The notes: generated by a model not told the origin, from the letters alone. Shown: positions 16,500-28,295, counted from the stretch's first letter. The stretch is 64,000 nt of DNA from Aporrectodea caliginosa (GCA_020284085.1 JACEVL010000158.1:707001-771000); one strand, 5' to 3'. Translations and numbers: made by a program.

Positions 16500-16880
16500 C
16501 ACATTACAGAAAGTCGACAAGATTTCTCCACAGTTTTATTAGAAACAACATGGCCCATCTCGCAAAGACGGTCATTTTCAGTCTCAACTTTTAGTCTTCA
16601 AATTTCAATATATAGGTCAGCTGAATAACTTGAATCTCGATTGACTTACAAAACGTCATTTGCGTTTCAAGTGGACTGTCTTAAATTCTATATACAGGGT
16701 GGCATCAGACGTGCACAGACATGGGATTGATAAAAAATCTAAAATGAAATTCCGACTTCAAAGTGGTTAGGCCACTGCAGCTAAAAATAAAAATAACCGG
16801 ATATAAACAAATATCCGAATGGAATTGGAATGTGAAGCAGATGAACGCCTCGCTGACATAAGCAGCTAAACAGTGTGATA

Positions 16881-16926
16881 ATTATGACGACGACCACGAT
16901 GATGATGACGATGATGATGATGATGA
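16881..16926. repeat. (GAT)n microsatellite
   Basis: Short GAT/GAC trinucleotide tract. Confidence 0.8.
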
Positions 16927-17161
16927 TAGCTGATGGTAATGACCGATTAGAACGAATACGACGAAAAACTTGTCATCGTATCGGATTTTAATGTTATTTA
17001 GGTTAGCTATAGGAGGGCTTGAGAGATTTGTTTACAGGCTCTATAGGCCTAATTATAAGGCCTAATTATATTAGGCCCTACCTATTATGTCCGGATGCAT
17101 ACGTAGGCCTATGAATAAATGGCAATGCAATCTACACGTTTTTCTATAGATGCCGTATATA

Positions 17162-17527
17162 CACTGTGTCCACGATAAAGTAGAACACTAGACTTTGTGA
17201 AATATCTTGGTCAATTGTAGTATTATAGGTACTAATTTTGGTGCGAACTCAAACAAATATCAATGCTGTCGAAGAACTGGTGCTGAGTCAGGCTGATCAG
17301 CCGCGCACGCATCTGTCGATGCGTTTTACTGTTCGGTAGCTTGTTTCCTGAACCACCCAATTTCATAAGGGTATATCCTCGTAACCGTTGTATCAATTGT
17401 AATAAAATTTGCAGGGTATAGATAGAATAGACTGAAGTTCATGTGCACCAAAATTAGTACCTATAATACTACAATTGACCAAGATATTTCACAAAGTCTA
17501 GTGTTCTACTTTATCGTGGACACAGTG
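17162..17527 (+). mobile_element. mariner/Tc1-type deletion derivative with 83-bp perfect TIRs
   Basis: The left arm 17162-17244 and right arm 17445-17527 are perfect reverse complements as I read them, starting CACTGTGTCCACGATAAAGT. TA lies at both outer edges, the target duplication of this superfamily. Between the arms, 17262-17325 still reads as a piece of a mariner-like transposase N-terminus (VEELVLSQADQPRTHLS), after which coding is lost. It is therefore an internal deletion derivative, probably young, since the arms have not diverged. Confidence 0.85.
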
Positions 17528-17654
17528 TATATTTATATACTCGACACATGCATGGTGACATAGTGACGAGCAGGATGAATATCCGTTAATATTTGATAAA
17601 TAATTAAATGTTAGACTAAAGATGACTTGCGCAACATTTAACTTAGAATTCACA

Positions 17655-17824
17655 CGGGGCGCTCGAGAGTGCACTGGTTAGCGTGTTGGACTGTCAATCG
17701 AGAAGTCGGGGCTCAAATCCCTGACAGGGCAGAAATTTGGTTCGAGATTTCTGCTCCGCCTGCGCCCTTAACAAACTCAGTCATAATGAGTACACTGAAT
17801 GTACACTGTTGGTGGGAAGATAAG

Positions 17825-17859
<35 letters not shown>

Positions 17860-17965
17860 TGGCCATCCGCCCTCATATGCCGAGGCTAAGAAAATGAAGT
17901 CGTTAACACTTCATACCCATGGCTGCCACAGAGCTAGCTTAAGGGACTGCTCTTCGTCTTCACAC
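17655..17965 (+). mobile_element. tRNA-derived SINE, family A copy 2
   Basis: Same head (GTGTTGGACTGTCAATCGAG, then GGGGCTCAAATCC as B box) and the same 3' body as 13471-13770, with a (GA)n expansion at 17828-17855. The frame through it is not a gene. Confidence 0.8.
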
Positions 17966-18605
17966 GGATAATCTAGAAATGCTTGACAGTTATCGAATTT
18001 TCAGTGTATTAAAAAATAGCTAGTAATAATGTGGAATAGGCATCTAACTTTGGGCTCCGAACGAATAATGGAACACGGCATGGCGTTCTCGGTGTATCTG
18101 TATGAATCCAGTGTCTCGGAGAGCGTTTTCAACTGCGTCAGTGCAAACAATGCGTTTTTAAGATACATTGAATAGTTCTGCAACTCCTTCGATGGCTCGC
18201 ATTTCATTTAAGTAGGCTAGGTTAAGTGGGTGGATGAATGAATAAGTACATGTATATGGTAGGCAATGTGTGGAAAGCTTTGGGTAAAGGGTAATTTACT
18301 CGTTTCTTATTGTGCGCAACATGTATGAGGCTATAATTGGAATATCAAGTTCTTTTGTTAACGATATACCTTGATGTCTATTGTGTAGGCTTAGACGTTT
18401 CATAATGATGTTATTTCATACGCACGGTCCCGCAGTAAACTGATATTATAGATTCGAAACGGTTCGTGATTAAAAATACAAAAATATGTTGAGTATAATT
18501 AAAGCATATGTGAAGAGGTGCATGAGAAAACCGTCATAAAGTCTGAAAGTAAATCTGCGAGAAACGCACACAGCAGGCAGGTATAATAGGCCTCAATCAA
18601 TCTGA
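17966..18605. other. no gene seen
   Basis: Unique-looking AT-rich sequence without motifs. Confidence 0.4.
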
Positions 18606-18700
18606 ATTTATGTAGCGCCGCTCAAGATCTCTACTCAGAGGCGCTCCCTCCCGACCCAGGCCAGACGGAGCCTACAGTCATGATAGAACGGAGAGGAGGG
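18606..18700 (-). repeat. SINE family B 3' fragment
   Basis: 'agcgccgctcaagatctctactcagaggcgctccc' matches the tail side of the SINE at 24640-24860. Confidence 0.6.
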
Positions 18701-19950
18701 GACGATACGCATATTCAGAGGATGTCCAAAAACCTAGGTATAAATGGGTTAAACTGGGTTCTTTGCAGATTTCTATTGCATGTTGTGTTACATATCAAGC
18801 TGTAAGTCCTTATTTAGAGAGTTTTGGTCTAAGCAATATCATTTTCAAGTTTATTATGATGCCCCATCAGACACTTAAAATGACTTATCTTCTTGCCAAG
18901 TTCTTGGTGACCTAATTAAGGTCTGGCATGTCGATTGTTATGCAAAATGATCAAGGCGTGGATTTATTAGTCTTAACAAGTTTCCTATGGAAATGTCATT
19001 GCTTGTACTCTCATGAGGCTAATTTACTGTAGGCCTACTCTTATAAATATTCTTGACCCCTAAGTATACATTGATTATGTCTTACGTTGGCTTATGGTTA
19101 TATGATCAGCTTTAACTTGCCATTTGACATACATAGGCTTATTAGGCCTACCTCTTTAAAACATTGTAGGCCTAACTTTTTATTGGCCTACTTGTGCTAT
19201 GAACAATTTTCACTCAATTGTGCAGAATTCTGAATTCTAGCCTATAACCCAGAGCATTTTCAAAGCCAGTTTTGATTTTTTTTTACTTTATGAGTTTTCT
19301 CATGGACGGTCGCATATAGGCTAGGCTTATTAGGCTAATGGTTAATGTATAATTGTATATCCGTGTATATTAGCCTGCATAATATTATAAATATATAGGT
19401 TTACATATAATATATTATAGGCCTATAATATATATATAGGCCTAATATACATTTGGCTATATATTATTATGTCTCTTTATAGCGAGGCAGCGTGATTGCT
19501 AATAACTTAACTGCAGACTGAGGTCGACTATAATATAATTATATTGGGTGATGATGACGTGAATATTCTAATGAAGTGGAAATTAGGTTCGCAGTTATAT
19601 AGAGTCACCTAGTGACCGTCATTAAGACACTAGCCGTTATGACTCGATTGTAGACCATACTTAGAATGTCTGATGTCCGGCTAGAGAGTAATTATGAAAG
19701 TGTTTCCGTCTGCAGTTAGGCCTATTACAGTAGACCATTAACCTATGCATGGTGTCCTACAAAGAGAAATCATTTAGTCAACTTGCCTTTACGTCTATAT
19801 TCATTGAGTAATTGTTACTAATTTTTACATATTAATTATACGCTGTAGCCTGTAGGTCACTTTGTAGGGTCTTGGGCCCAGCTGACCATATATACATTGT
19901 TCCCGTTATGTTGGCCTATATATAGAAGAAAAGCAATCGATTAAGCTATA
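18701..19950. other. no gene seen; many TAGGCCTA words
   Basis: AT-rich intergenic DNA. AGGCCT-containing words are frequent (for example around 19030, 19145, 19170, 19420 and 19715). No coding support. Confidence 0.5.
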
Positions 19951-19957
19951 GCTCTAT

Positions 19958-19960
19958 CTA

Positions 19961-20003
<43 letters not shown>

Positions 20004-20036
20004 GACTGTGTATGACTGTCTGTCTGTCTGTCTGAC

Positions 20037-20084
<48 letters not shown>

Positions 20085-20210
20085 AGTATCAGTCAGATAT
20101 CACAGGGGAAAAACATTCTTCTCCCCGTGTAAGTCGCCCATCGGCGTGCTGAAAGTACTGTCGTCTGTGTCTGTCATCTGTCTGTCTGTCTGTCTGTCTC
20201 TGTCTGTACT
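19958..20210. repeat. (TCTG)n microsatellite
   Basis: TCTG units at 19958-20092 and again at 20176-20210, with a unique insert between. Confidence 0.9.
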
Positions 20211-20559
20211 GTACTCACAATTGGACATGCCTGTGTGCTTATACACAATGGCAATGCCTGGCCAGTGGCCACAGTTTATCATCTGTTGTCGCCGACTAAA
20301 TGGCAATGGTTGTTCACAGGAGCTTTTTGGAGACAATATCTGCCGTTTGCCGTTTCAAACTTTCAATGATAATGTAATGACAATTATACTTCTGAAGACG
20401 TTTAAAAAAGTACAAACAAAGGCATCACGCTTGCTTCAAATATTATCTGTATAGATATACTGAACCCAACAGAAGCTTAATTCTGCCGTTGAAGGATTCC
20501 TCGACCTTATAATAATCAAACAATTAGCTGCCTTTTAAGTGTCCAACCTTCGTTCACCG

Positions 20560-20777
20560 ATCTTGGAGGGATGTAGGGCTGAGTTGGCCCAGGTGGCCTG
20601 ATAATCTCTGGACGGGCATTCACCTAAGTATTAACTGCTCACTACGTTGTGGTCCAGGTCTTCCTTTCGCTGTCTTAAGACCACTCTTTTCGCTCGGGGT
20701 CTTTCGCACTGGAAGCGCCTCTGATTGGTGTTCACTGTGAGAGGCGCTTTATAAATTTATAAATACAATACAATACT
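20560..20777 (+). repeat. LINE 3' end relic
   Basis: Contains 'tcttaagaccactcttttcgctcggg' and ends 'gagaggcgctttataaatttataaatacaatacaatac', the same kind of 3' end as at 12250-12315. Confidence 0.6.
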
Positions 20778-22100
20778 GTCTTATGCTTGCCAGCGTTGTA
20801 TCCTCAGCGCCAACCCTTCACTTTAATGGGCGCAAAAATGAGCTGTATAGATGCTGAGTTACATATAGATTGTAGTCAGATACGTATACATTTATCTGTC
20901 GAGTATACTCACAGTTCTCTGAACAAGGAAGAATACATGACTGGCGGTAGCAGGGTGAAACGCCGTGACGTCACTGAAAAATCTTCGATCAGTAATCCAT
21001 GGTCACAACGTCATCGTCGACGAATAAGCTGAATGACGATTTCTGTATTGCTACAGTATTTATTGACGTTGTTGAAACAGTGTAACGAGTCACGATCGGC
21101 CCTTGATGTATGTAAGAGTGCACTGTGTAACTCCAACAAGGACCGATTCATCGAGCCTTCTATATATATGTGTGCAAATATAGGCCTAGAGGTTTACTTA
21201 CTTTGCATAAGCTTATACAGGCTTTCACTTATCAACAAAATCCTAGGTTTCGCACAGATAGTAGTAGGCCTATTTGGCATCCCTTTCAGCTGATCTATAC
21301 CGAGTTGGCAACTTGGCAACACAGGGCCTTTAGTTCACGGCCAAAATCGTAGCCTAATACGGCCTAATTGCATACGCTTAGCATCAATGCTGTGTTCCGT
21401 CGATGTCATGATGTCGTGATCTCCAAATTCGCCGAAATCGCAGGACACTGTGACAGCACGCACTTGTGGGATACGTAAGGCTCTCGACATTTCTGTATAA
21501 TAGTATACTTCAAAATAATACCGCGCGAATACGAATATATGTGGCACGCGTAGGTTGTTTCAATGACTCCATTCTCATTACGTCGACGTGCTAAGTCATC
21601 TCCAGTGTGCGAAATCCAGCTAGGAGCATGATATATTCGACGAATCTCAATCGATGCTGCTTGCACTACGATATGACGTGTTTCTAACGTGAACGGAAAG
21701 CGCCATAAGAAAATTGATGAGCTGTCGGTCGTTGGTCGACTCTTGAAGGCGCATGTTTTCGCCTGGCAGCCGACACTCAGGCGTCATAACTTATTATAAC
21801 ACGGAACCAAAATTCTTTTGCCCATTGGTGGTGGTGGCGCTGGTGGATGCGTGGGTAGACTGGAACCATAATATATATATATAGGCTATATATATATATA
21901 TACACATACATACATATATATATAAACATATATATTTATGTATAATTATATATATATATATCTTATGTTCTTATGTCTATTGTAAACGAGATGTAACGTT
22001 AATGCTGCCATGCCTGTAAATGGCTAAAACAATCCACGTGATCATCATTATTCGGACGAATATTTCATTGAATTATTTCAGCTTGACAACGATTATGAAG
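20778..22100. other. no gene seen
   Basis: Short opposing frames without splice signals or domains. AT-dinucleotide patches at 21870-21962. Confidence 0.4.
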
Positions 22101-22110
22101 GGCATACAGA

Positions 22111-22671
22111 ATGAAAGGCCTACATAGTGGCTTCGATCGGAGCGTCATATTGTACTGTATGTGTCACAGGTTGCACATGAGAAATTTTGGCAGTGAGGTC
22201 GAAGTTTGGAAACTGATTGCCAAGAAGCTTACTAGCAAAGTGCCCGTGGGTGATGGGGTGCGAAGCACCCAAAGTGTACAGATCGAGCATGGGGAGCATC
22301 GAAAGATCATCCGCCCAGGTATACTCAGTGATACTCACTCATCATCGTATCTTTCGTATCTCGGCCTCCAGTCTCCTCCTCTCAGAAATTCTGCAAATGC
22401 TCCTAAGTCTATATGCTGCACCAGCTCTTTGAAAGTGCCTAACATAATGGCTTCGATCGGAGCGAAATCATATTGTACTGTATGTGGTTTCGAAGGAAAG
22501 TTGACGACCGGGGGGGGTAGGAGTATTTTCAAGAGAATTTTCGGTCTCTCCAAGACAGATGATGCTGGTGGGGGGATGATGACAGTTTTCGGCTACAATT
22601 TTCCCTCAAAGAAGAGACGCCCAACAACGAGAGAAGTGGCACACTTTCTGGACAAAATTTCATCTCTTTAA
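22111..22671 (+). CDS. unrecognised 186-codon frame containing a duplicated module
   Basis: I do not recognise it. The segment GGCTTCGATCGGAGCG...TCATATTGTACTGTATGTG occurs at about 22131 and again at about 22450 within the same frame. The second occurrence starts at an ATG and reads MASIGAKSYCTVCGFEGKL, with a C-x2-C pair, then a basic stretch (SKKRRPTTREVAHFLDK). A poly-G run follows the C-x2-C pair. It could be debris of a transposon protein, or a chance frame. It ends just before a LINE relic. Confidence 0.2.
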   Translation: MKGLHSGFDRSVILYCMCHRLHMRNFGSEVEVWKLIAKKLTSKVPVGDGVRSTQSVQIEHGEHRKIIRPGILSDTHSSSYLSYLGLQSPPLRNSANAPKSICCTSSLKVPNIMASIGAKSYCTVCGFEGKLTTGGGRSIFKRIFGLSKTDDAGGGMMTVFGYNFPSKKRRPTTREVAHFLDKISSL

Positions 22672-22689
22672 TTTTTCTGGGGAGGCGAG

Positions 22690-23132
22690 AGAACCACAAG
22701 AAGAAGAAGCTCTTTGGAATGAACTCCCAAAAGATCTCCGCCAGTTTGCTCATCCTCGTATCTCGCCTTTTAATTTCACCTCTGCTCCGCCTGAACTCTC
22801 CTCTGCTACTTTCCACGGACGACTGAAAACCGAACGCTTCAAGTTATACTATCTTGATTATACTCCTGCTATCACCACACAGTCAGTCAGTCACCATCAT
22901 TAAGTCATTAACTATTTCCACCGTAGCACCATGCTGCGCATGCATGTAGCCCTCCTCGACTTCACCTCCCATGGATTCTGACCTAGCACCGGAACCGACA
23001 AAAAACCTGGTTATAGCGGATTTGATTTGCTATAGGGCAAGTGAATAAGCTGGGCTTCCTGGCGTGGCTTTTGCGTGGCGCTAAGATATTTTAGAGATTA
23101 ACGTTACACTACATTTAAATTCAATACAATAC
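22690..23132 (+). pseudogene. LINE C-terminal relic plus 3' UTR
   Basis: A frame reads ALWNELPKDLRQFAHPRI and continues through FHGRLKTERFKLYYLD, the C-terminal W-N-x-LP signature of CR1/Jockey-type polyproteins. The 3' UTR ends 'caatacaatacaatgcaac', the AATACA-type tail. Confidence 0.75.
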
Positions 23133-23169
23133 AATGCAACTGTAGGCCTACTTTGATATTGCCCTCCTC

Positions 23170-23345
23170 CAAAAGTTCAGAAGTGCACACGCGACCATAC
23201 GATCGCAGACACAATCATATTGTGCGCGAAGGACTTGCTGAAGATCCCTATACACAGTACACAGCAAATGTCTCGGGCGAGGCTCGAACCCGTACTCTCC
23301 AAGTTACAGGCCGAGCGCTCTAACCAAGTGGCCACCGTGGCCCAA
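23170..23345 (-). mobile_element. tRNA-derived SINE (family B-like head)
   Basis: On the minus strand: TTGGTTAGAGCGCTCGGCC (A-box region), CTGTAAC loop, then ACGGGTTCGAGCC (B box). It continues into 'atcttcagcaagtccttcg'. The head is close to a real tRNA, but its flanks and its 3' continuation are those of a SINE. Confidence 0.7.
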
Positions 23346-23421
23346 CAAGCTATTAGGATTTAGGACGCTTTATGTTATTAGCATTCAGTAGGCCTATACA
23401 ATGTATTATGAACCTATGAGC

Positions 23422-23613
23422 CAGTGGCGGCACTAGAACTAGGGCAAGCCAGGGCAAATGCCCTGGTAAAAAAGGCTTTGCCCTGGTCGTTGCCCCGCCA
23501 GAATTTTTGCCCTGCCGAGAATTTATTTGGGGCATAAACCGCCCCTGCACTGGTTACTTGTATGACTGCCCTGGCTATGCCCTGGTTACAAAAAATGTCT
23601 GGCGCCGCCACTG
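23422..23613. mobile_element. 192-bp hAT-type MITE with perfect 8-bp TSD
   Basis: CTATGAGC flanks both ends exactly (23414-23421 and 23614-23621). The ends are CAGTGGCGGC and GCGCCGCCACTG. The interior repeats GCCCTGG/CCAGGGC words in both orientations and can fold on itself. Confidence 0.9.
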
Positions 23614-23944
23614 CTATGAGCTGCTACTAGTGGCTCCATACGCTGCACGATAGTCTGCTGCAGCCTGCAGCAGGACTCAGGAGCCTAACTGATACAGTCA
23701 TGGAAACTGAATACTCCATAAGGTCATAATTTATAGTCACCATCTTATGCAATAACACGCGGACACACGCACACTCACTCAGTCACTCTGACCAACGACC
23801 TCGTCTAAGAAACCGACGACCGTCGCATCTGTTACATGTAAACAAACGACGAATCCTCCTCCTCGTCCTGTAGGCCTATAGCTACTGCGCTTGTATATAT
23901 ATTATTATTATTATGACTCAAGTCCAATTATAGTAAGACCCCTC

Positions 23945-24060
23945 TCTGTCTCTGTCTGTCCGTCTGTCCCTGTCTGTCCCAGAGTCTCTGGGACAGACAG
24001 AGATACAGAGAAACTGTCTCTGGGCCAGAGAGAGTTTCTCTGTATCTCTGTCTGTCTCTT
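23945..24060. repeat. two adjacent hairpins in a CTGT-rich tract
   Basis: A perfect palindrome lies around GTCCCAGAG/CTCTGGGAC (about 23970-24000). It is followed by 'gagatacagagaaactgtctc' opposed to 'gagagtttctctgtatctc' (about 24000-24052). Confidence 0.7.
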
Positions 24061-24283
24061 TGTGAAACAGTAACGGTGAATGGTCTTACCCGATATATAG
24101 TCATGAAAGAAACTACTATCGCTAAAGAAAACGTGTACACATACATTGGGTACCCGGTACCCATTCAAACGAGCAGCGGTGGTGAAGGATCTCACCCAAT
24201 AAATTCACTGAAAAATCAGCAAGGCCAGGCCATTAGGTCCCAATAGAAAACGTGCATATTTACATTTACAAGGCCATAATCAT

Positions 24284-24545
24284 ATCTAATCTAATCTAAT
24301 ATGAACATTTGTAAAGCGCTTCTCACAGCAGAGATATTCAGATGCGCTTTCAGCGTGACAGGCCCGAGAAAAGAGAAAGGTCTTTAAGCAGCGAAGAGAT
24401 GCCGGTGAAATCCCCTCCAGAATCCTGCTACGAATTGCAGGGGGAAGGTCATTCCATATTGAGGGACCCACTACAGCGAAAGCCCGATGCTGGGCTAATG
24501 AGGTTCGCGACCGAGGTACGAAGAGATCATGCAAGCCGGTCAGCA
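24284..24545 (-). pseudogene. LINE C-terminal relic with (ATTAG)n tail
   Basis: On the minus strand the frame reads LFVPRSRTSLAQHRAFAVVG, then WNDLPPAIRS, matching the C-terminal signature at 11955-12315. It runs into a 3' end with GAGAAGCGCTTTACAAA and an ATTAG-repeat tail (24284-24300). Confidence 0.75.
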
Positions 24546-24639
24546 GAACGAAGAGGGCGAGAAGAACGTGCAGAGAGTGGCTTACACATTAAGTCACAAA
24601 GGTATGTATGTAGGCCTATGTATAATGTATGTATGTATG

Positions 24640-24860
24640 AGCACTTGTTATAGCGCCCCTTCAAGATTTCTACTCAGAGGCGCTCCCGACTACAGCGCGG
24701 ACACTGAATCGGAGTTTCACGCCGAAGCGCATGAGCAATTGCGAGTAAAGGACTTGCCCAGGGTCCCTACGCCGCAGCTTGAGGTGGATTCGAACCCGCA
24801 ACCCTCCGGCTGCAAGGCACCGAACATACCCCTACACCACCGCGCCCCACGAAAGGTACC
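24640..24860 (-). mobile_element. tRNA-derived SINE, family B, with CORE-like segment
   Basis: Minus strand: head GGTGGTGTAGGGGTATGTT, B box GGGTTCGAATCC, then CCTGGGCAAGTCCTTTACTC. The last resembles the conserved middle of CORE-SINEs. Its 3' end (GGGAGCGCCTCTGAGTAG...GGGGCGC) resembles LINE 3' ends in this window, consistent with LINE-assisted movement. Confidence 0.75.
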
Positions 24861-25439
24861 TAGGAGCCAAGCCCTGCTGGGACTTAGTCACTAGGAGCAG
24901 GATCTTGTACTTGATATGGCCTATAAACATGAATTGTCTGCCTAAATGGGACACCCACTCAGCGAGAGACCAATAAAAAGTTTGCAAGGCTTTTGGATAT
25001 AGCCTAGGCCTACCCGTACTTAAATAAAGAAGTTAGCAGATAGGCCTATGGGCCGATGCGACGGCGTTACATTCATTTAATGCATTTAGGCCTACTTAAT
25101 TGTCTACGTAATTATGCAATAAATCCTACGCAGAACATAATAGGAAATAGGCCACTCAAGAATCACGACATGACGATTTTCTTCGTCGTTTATATAGGCC
25201 TACACACAGAGTGTCATATAATGATATAGACCTGTCAGCAGAGTAAGTCACGTTGAACCAATAAACCGATCGGCTACCGGGCTTTTGAATATATCGTATA
25301 TATAGGCTATTAACTGTGTTCATTTAATTGCTCTTGTGCTCTTGACTCAGTTTTATGTCATCTTGTGCAAGTCACTGACCATCTGACCGAAGTAGCAGAC
25401 GTATACCAACCATTTAACTCCAGTAGCCTATAGTTATCT

Positions 25440-25490
25440 TGAAGCAGCGCTATATAAATATTAGAATGAATGAATGAACTTCAGCGCAAA
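25440..25490 (+). repeat. retroelement tail with (AATG)n
   Basis: 'gcgctatataaatattagaatgaatgaatgaa': a LINE/SINE-like 3' end. Confidence 0.4.
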
Positions 25491-25675
25491 CTTAACTTGG
25501 TAGGCTATTAACTATAGGCATACATGTAATAAAATCCATTTCAATAGTAATGTCGTGCTTTTAAGCGCTTATAAACGAGGTTTAATTCGTTTACAGTGTT
25601 TAACTGGAACATAAAACAGTTTAACGATATCACGTATACAGACCGTAACAGACGGATCCATATGAAATGGGAACT

Positions 25676-25772
25676 AAGCATACTCAGAGGCGCTCCCGAC
25701 TACAGCACGGACACTGAATCGGAGTTTCACGCCGAAGCGCATGAGCAATTGCGAGTGAAGGACTTGCCCATA
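25676..25772 (-). mobile_element. SINE family B, truncated copy
   Basis: 'ctcagaggcgctcccgac' through 'gcaattgcgagtgaaggacttgccca' is nearly identical to the corresponding part of 24640-24860. It lacks the tRNA head, which is replaced by a TATG microsatellite. Confidence 0.8.
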
Positions 25773-25879
25773 TACATGTATGTATGCATTTATGTATGAA
25801 GGCTATGTATGCAATGCATTAGGTATGTATGCATGCATGCATATAGGTCTATGTATGTATAGCTATGTAGTCTACTCAA

Positions 25880-26600
25880 TGGATATTTAATATAGCGCAT
25901 TTTAGGCGGGTGCCTCAAAAAGCGCTGCACACATAACTAACTGGTCTAACACGTGCGTTTCAAGACAATTCCAAGTTTGCTGAAGAGTCAAATGCAACAG
26001 CACATGACTGCAATGGACGACTATTCCACGCAGACGGTCCAGCTCATCAGATGGACTTCGGTTAAAGTGCGGAAGGAAACGCGGCTCCTGCATAACCCAA
26101 TAGGCCGAAGAGCGCAAAGAGCGCAGCGATCGTCAACTCAACTGACTCGATAGGGTCGCCCATAAAGATTGCCTACTGTTGACCCCTCCCTAGTCCCTCG
26201 TTGGCATTACCCTCCCCATGCCCTCTGCGAACGTCAGCAGTCCAGGGGTAGCATAGCAAGGCCTATAATTTATTTTTCTGCTCAGTTGATGTCAACTATG
26301 CAGAAACAGGCCTACACAGCCTATAGCTCCGGTTCAGAGACTTTGAATATAGCCACCACCCTATAGTAGTTGTTTGCCATCAACTCTGGATGTGAATCCT
26401 TTAGTTGGTCTCTGCGGGAGGCAGTTAGGCAATATCTATAGGCCGAATGTGCTTGTTTAGATAACTAACTCTTATGCGCATACATGTCCGTTCGTCCGTA
26501 AATGGGGAGGGACGGTCACCCAAATGCGAACAAAGGAAGGGATTTTAACCCAATGCGGACGTCCGCATATAAATTTGGTAGCCTACAGAAGCTTTAAGGC
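25880..26600. other. possible LINE 3' debris (25880-26140), otherwise nothing seen
   Basis: The minus strand reads 'agcgctttttgaggcacccgcctaaaatgcgctatattaaata', which looks like a retroelement end. No motif-bearing frame is present. Confidence 0.3.
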
Positions 26601-26604
26601 TAGT

Positions 26605-26702
26605 TACTCCGGCACTGCTCGCACTCTGGCAATGCCAGTTCCAAGCCTCGAGAAAGGAGGAGGGCGACGCTAATCATTATGACAGTGTCGTTAAACAGGA
26701 AC
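26605..26702 (+). repeat. dispersed repeat module, copy 3
   Basis: 'caatgccagttccaagcc' to 'cgacgctaatcattatgacagtgtcgttaaacag' matches 3925-4012 and the inverse of 6965-7070. Confidence 0.65.
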
Positions 26703-27041
26703 AGTTATTTCAACAGTGTGTCTTAAACACCAAATTCAGTCAGACTGCGACAGTTTGCATTGGATCTAGCAGAAGTCCCTTTTTCTGGGCGCGACAGTAT
26801 CACAGTTCCAGGCTCGTGGTACTGTTAGCACCGCAAGTTCAAGATCGTATAATAACCCCACCTGAGCCTGTAGTAGAGGCCTACTCTGGTAGTGCAGATG
26901 TCTGCAAAAGGGCGTAGGGGAGGTTAAATGGTTAATGCCACACTTGTAATTACGCTACTATACCGAATTGCGTCCGCGCTGAAAAATAAGGCCTACATTG
27001 GGCTATCCTTTTGACGCGTCTGGTACATGTACTTCGATTAT

Positions 27042-27263
27042 TAGCCTACAGCGGCGTAGACTTACAGACGTTGATCCAGTGCAGTACGGACATTCTGCTG
27101 GCTGTCTGAAGTTGTTCTGAAGGCACATAGAGGTTGCTTTGATATAGATATAATGGCATTGGGCGGAGTTATGTCCAATGCCGTTACATGTTGATCCAGT
27201 GCAGAATGTCCGTACTGAACTAGATCAACTTCTGTAGGCTATGTCAGACGCCGCTGTAGGCTA
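27042..27263. repeat. foldback element with ~60-nt arms
   Basis: The left arm TAGCCTACAGCGGCG...GATCCAGTGCAGTACGGACATTCTGC pairs with the right arm GCAGAATGTCCGTACTGAAC...CGCCGCTGTAGGCTA. A smaller hairpin, TGGCATTGGGC / GTCCAATGCC, is in the loop. Possibly a foldback transposon; no target duplication was identified. Confidence 0.65.
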
Positions 27264-27269
27264 TCCAAG

Positions 27270-28295
27270 TGCCCCACCCCTGCCCCTCGACCGCATTCTG
27301 GTGACCCCTACCTACTTATTTGCGGGTGTCCTTAATGGATGGATCCTTTCCTGGACGCATCAGTACTAAACTTCTTCACACCTTAGCCCTACAAGACTAT
27401 CAGATGACCTTGATATCTGGACCTAAGAACTCCGCTGGAGTATAGACGTTCAGGAATTGGTATGTGGAGAGTAAAGCCAAATGAAGGCACGGGGAGGGGA
27501 GGTCCATAGCCGGTCATTTTTGCTGACGTTCTATGGACAACCCCAGCCGTAGGTAAACGAATACTAACACAACTCTGAAATGTTAAACGGTGTCCTTTAA
27601 TTCGATTGCTGCCATCTGTTTCAGTTCCAGGCCAATGACCAGTCGATCCTTCCACATAGGAGCCACGAACCCACACAATTTTCGTAGAGGATTGTAAACA
27701 AGTACATGTAGTACCTTACAAGTACACATAGTGCCTCACCCCTTTCTTAAAACTTACAGCTGTACAATACGTCATTTGGCACATTACAATCAAACCACAA
27801 AAGGGTCAATTCAATTTGTAGTCCATTGTGAATTCCCAGTTTGCAAGTATATAACGTCTGCAAACATAATGATACTAATACATGTAAATTTTACCGATCC
27901 TCCCAGAATAAGTTACATGGTACAGTTTACAGACAAACCAATGCTATTCTGAGAAATGTCTGATTCATAGCATACAGCACAAAAAGACGCATAAACAACC
28001 CTGCAAGAGCCAAGAAAAATCCACTCACAGAACACTGGTCACTAGAATGCCTGCAAAATTCAATTCATATGCCGTTTTTCAACAAAAGCCAGTGACCACC
28101 AACATGCACCAGCATACAAAATAAGACATGCATCTGAAAACTTATGGTTTAGCACAGTCTCCTGTCACGTCTCCCATGACGTAAACAAGCGTAGAGACGA
28201 TGTCAGAGGATTTTCAGTCCAGGCGAAAGATTCAAGCCGCACCAAAACAGCCAAAATTTCAACTATAGCAATCCATTACGACATTTCAAAAGAGT
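27270..28295. other. probable RBM17 3' UTR and downstream DNA
   Basis: No canonical AATAAA was found on the minus strand near the stop codon. ATTAAA occurs (plus-strand TTTAAT) at about 27597, so a 3' UTR of up to ~700 nt is possible. No other gene is visible. Confidence 0.3.

Noticed and set aside
23170..23345. Possible functional tRNA gene (Tyr-like loop)
   Set aside because: The A and B boxes are good, but the acceptor stem does not pair cleanly and the sequence continues as a SINE body; treated as a SINE head.
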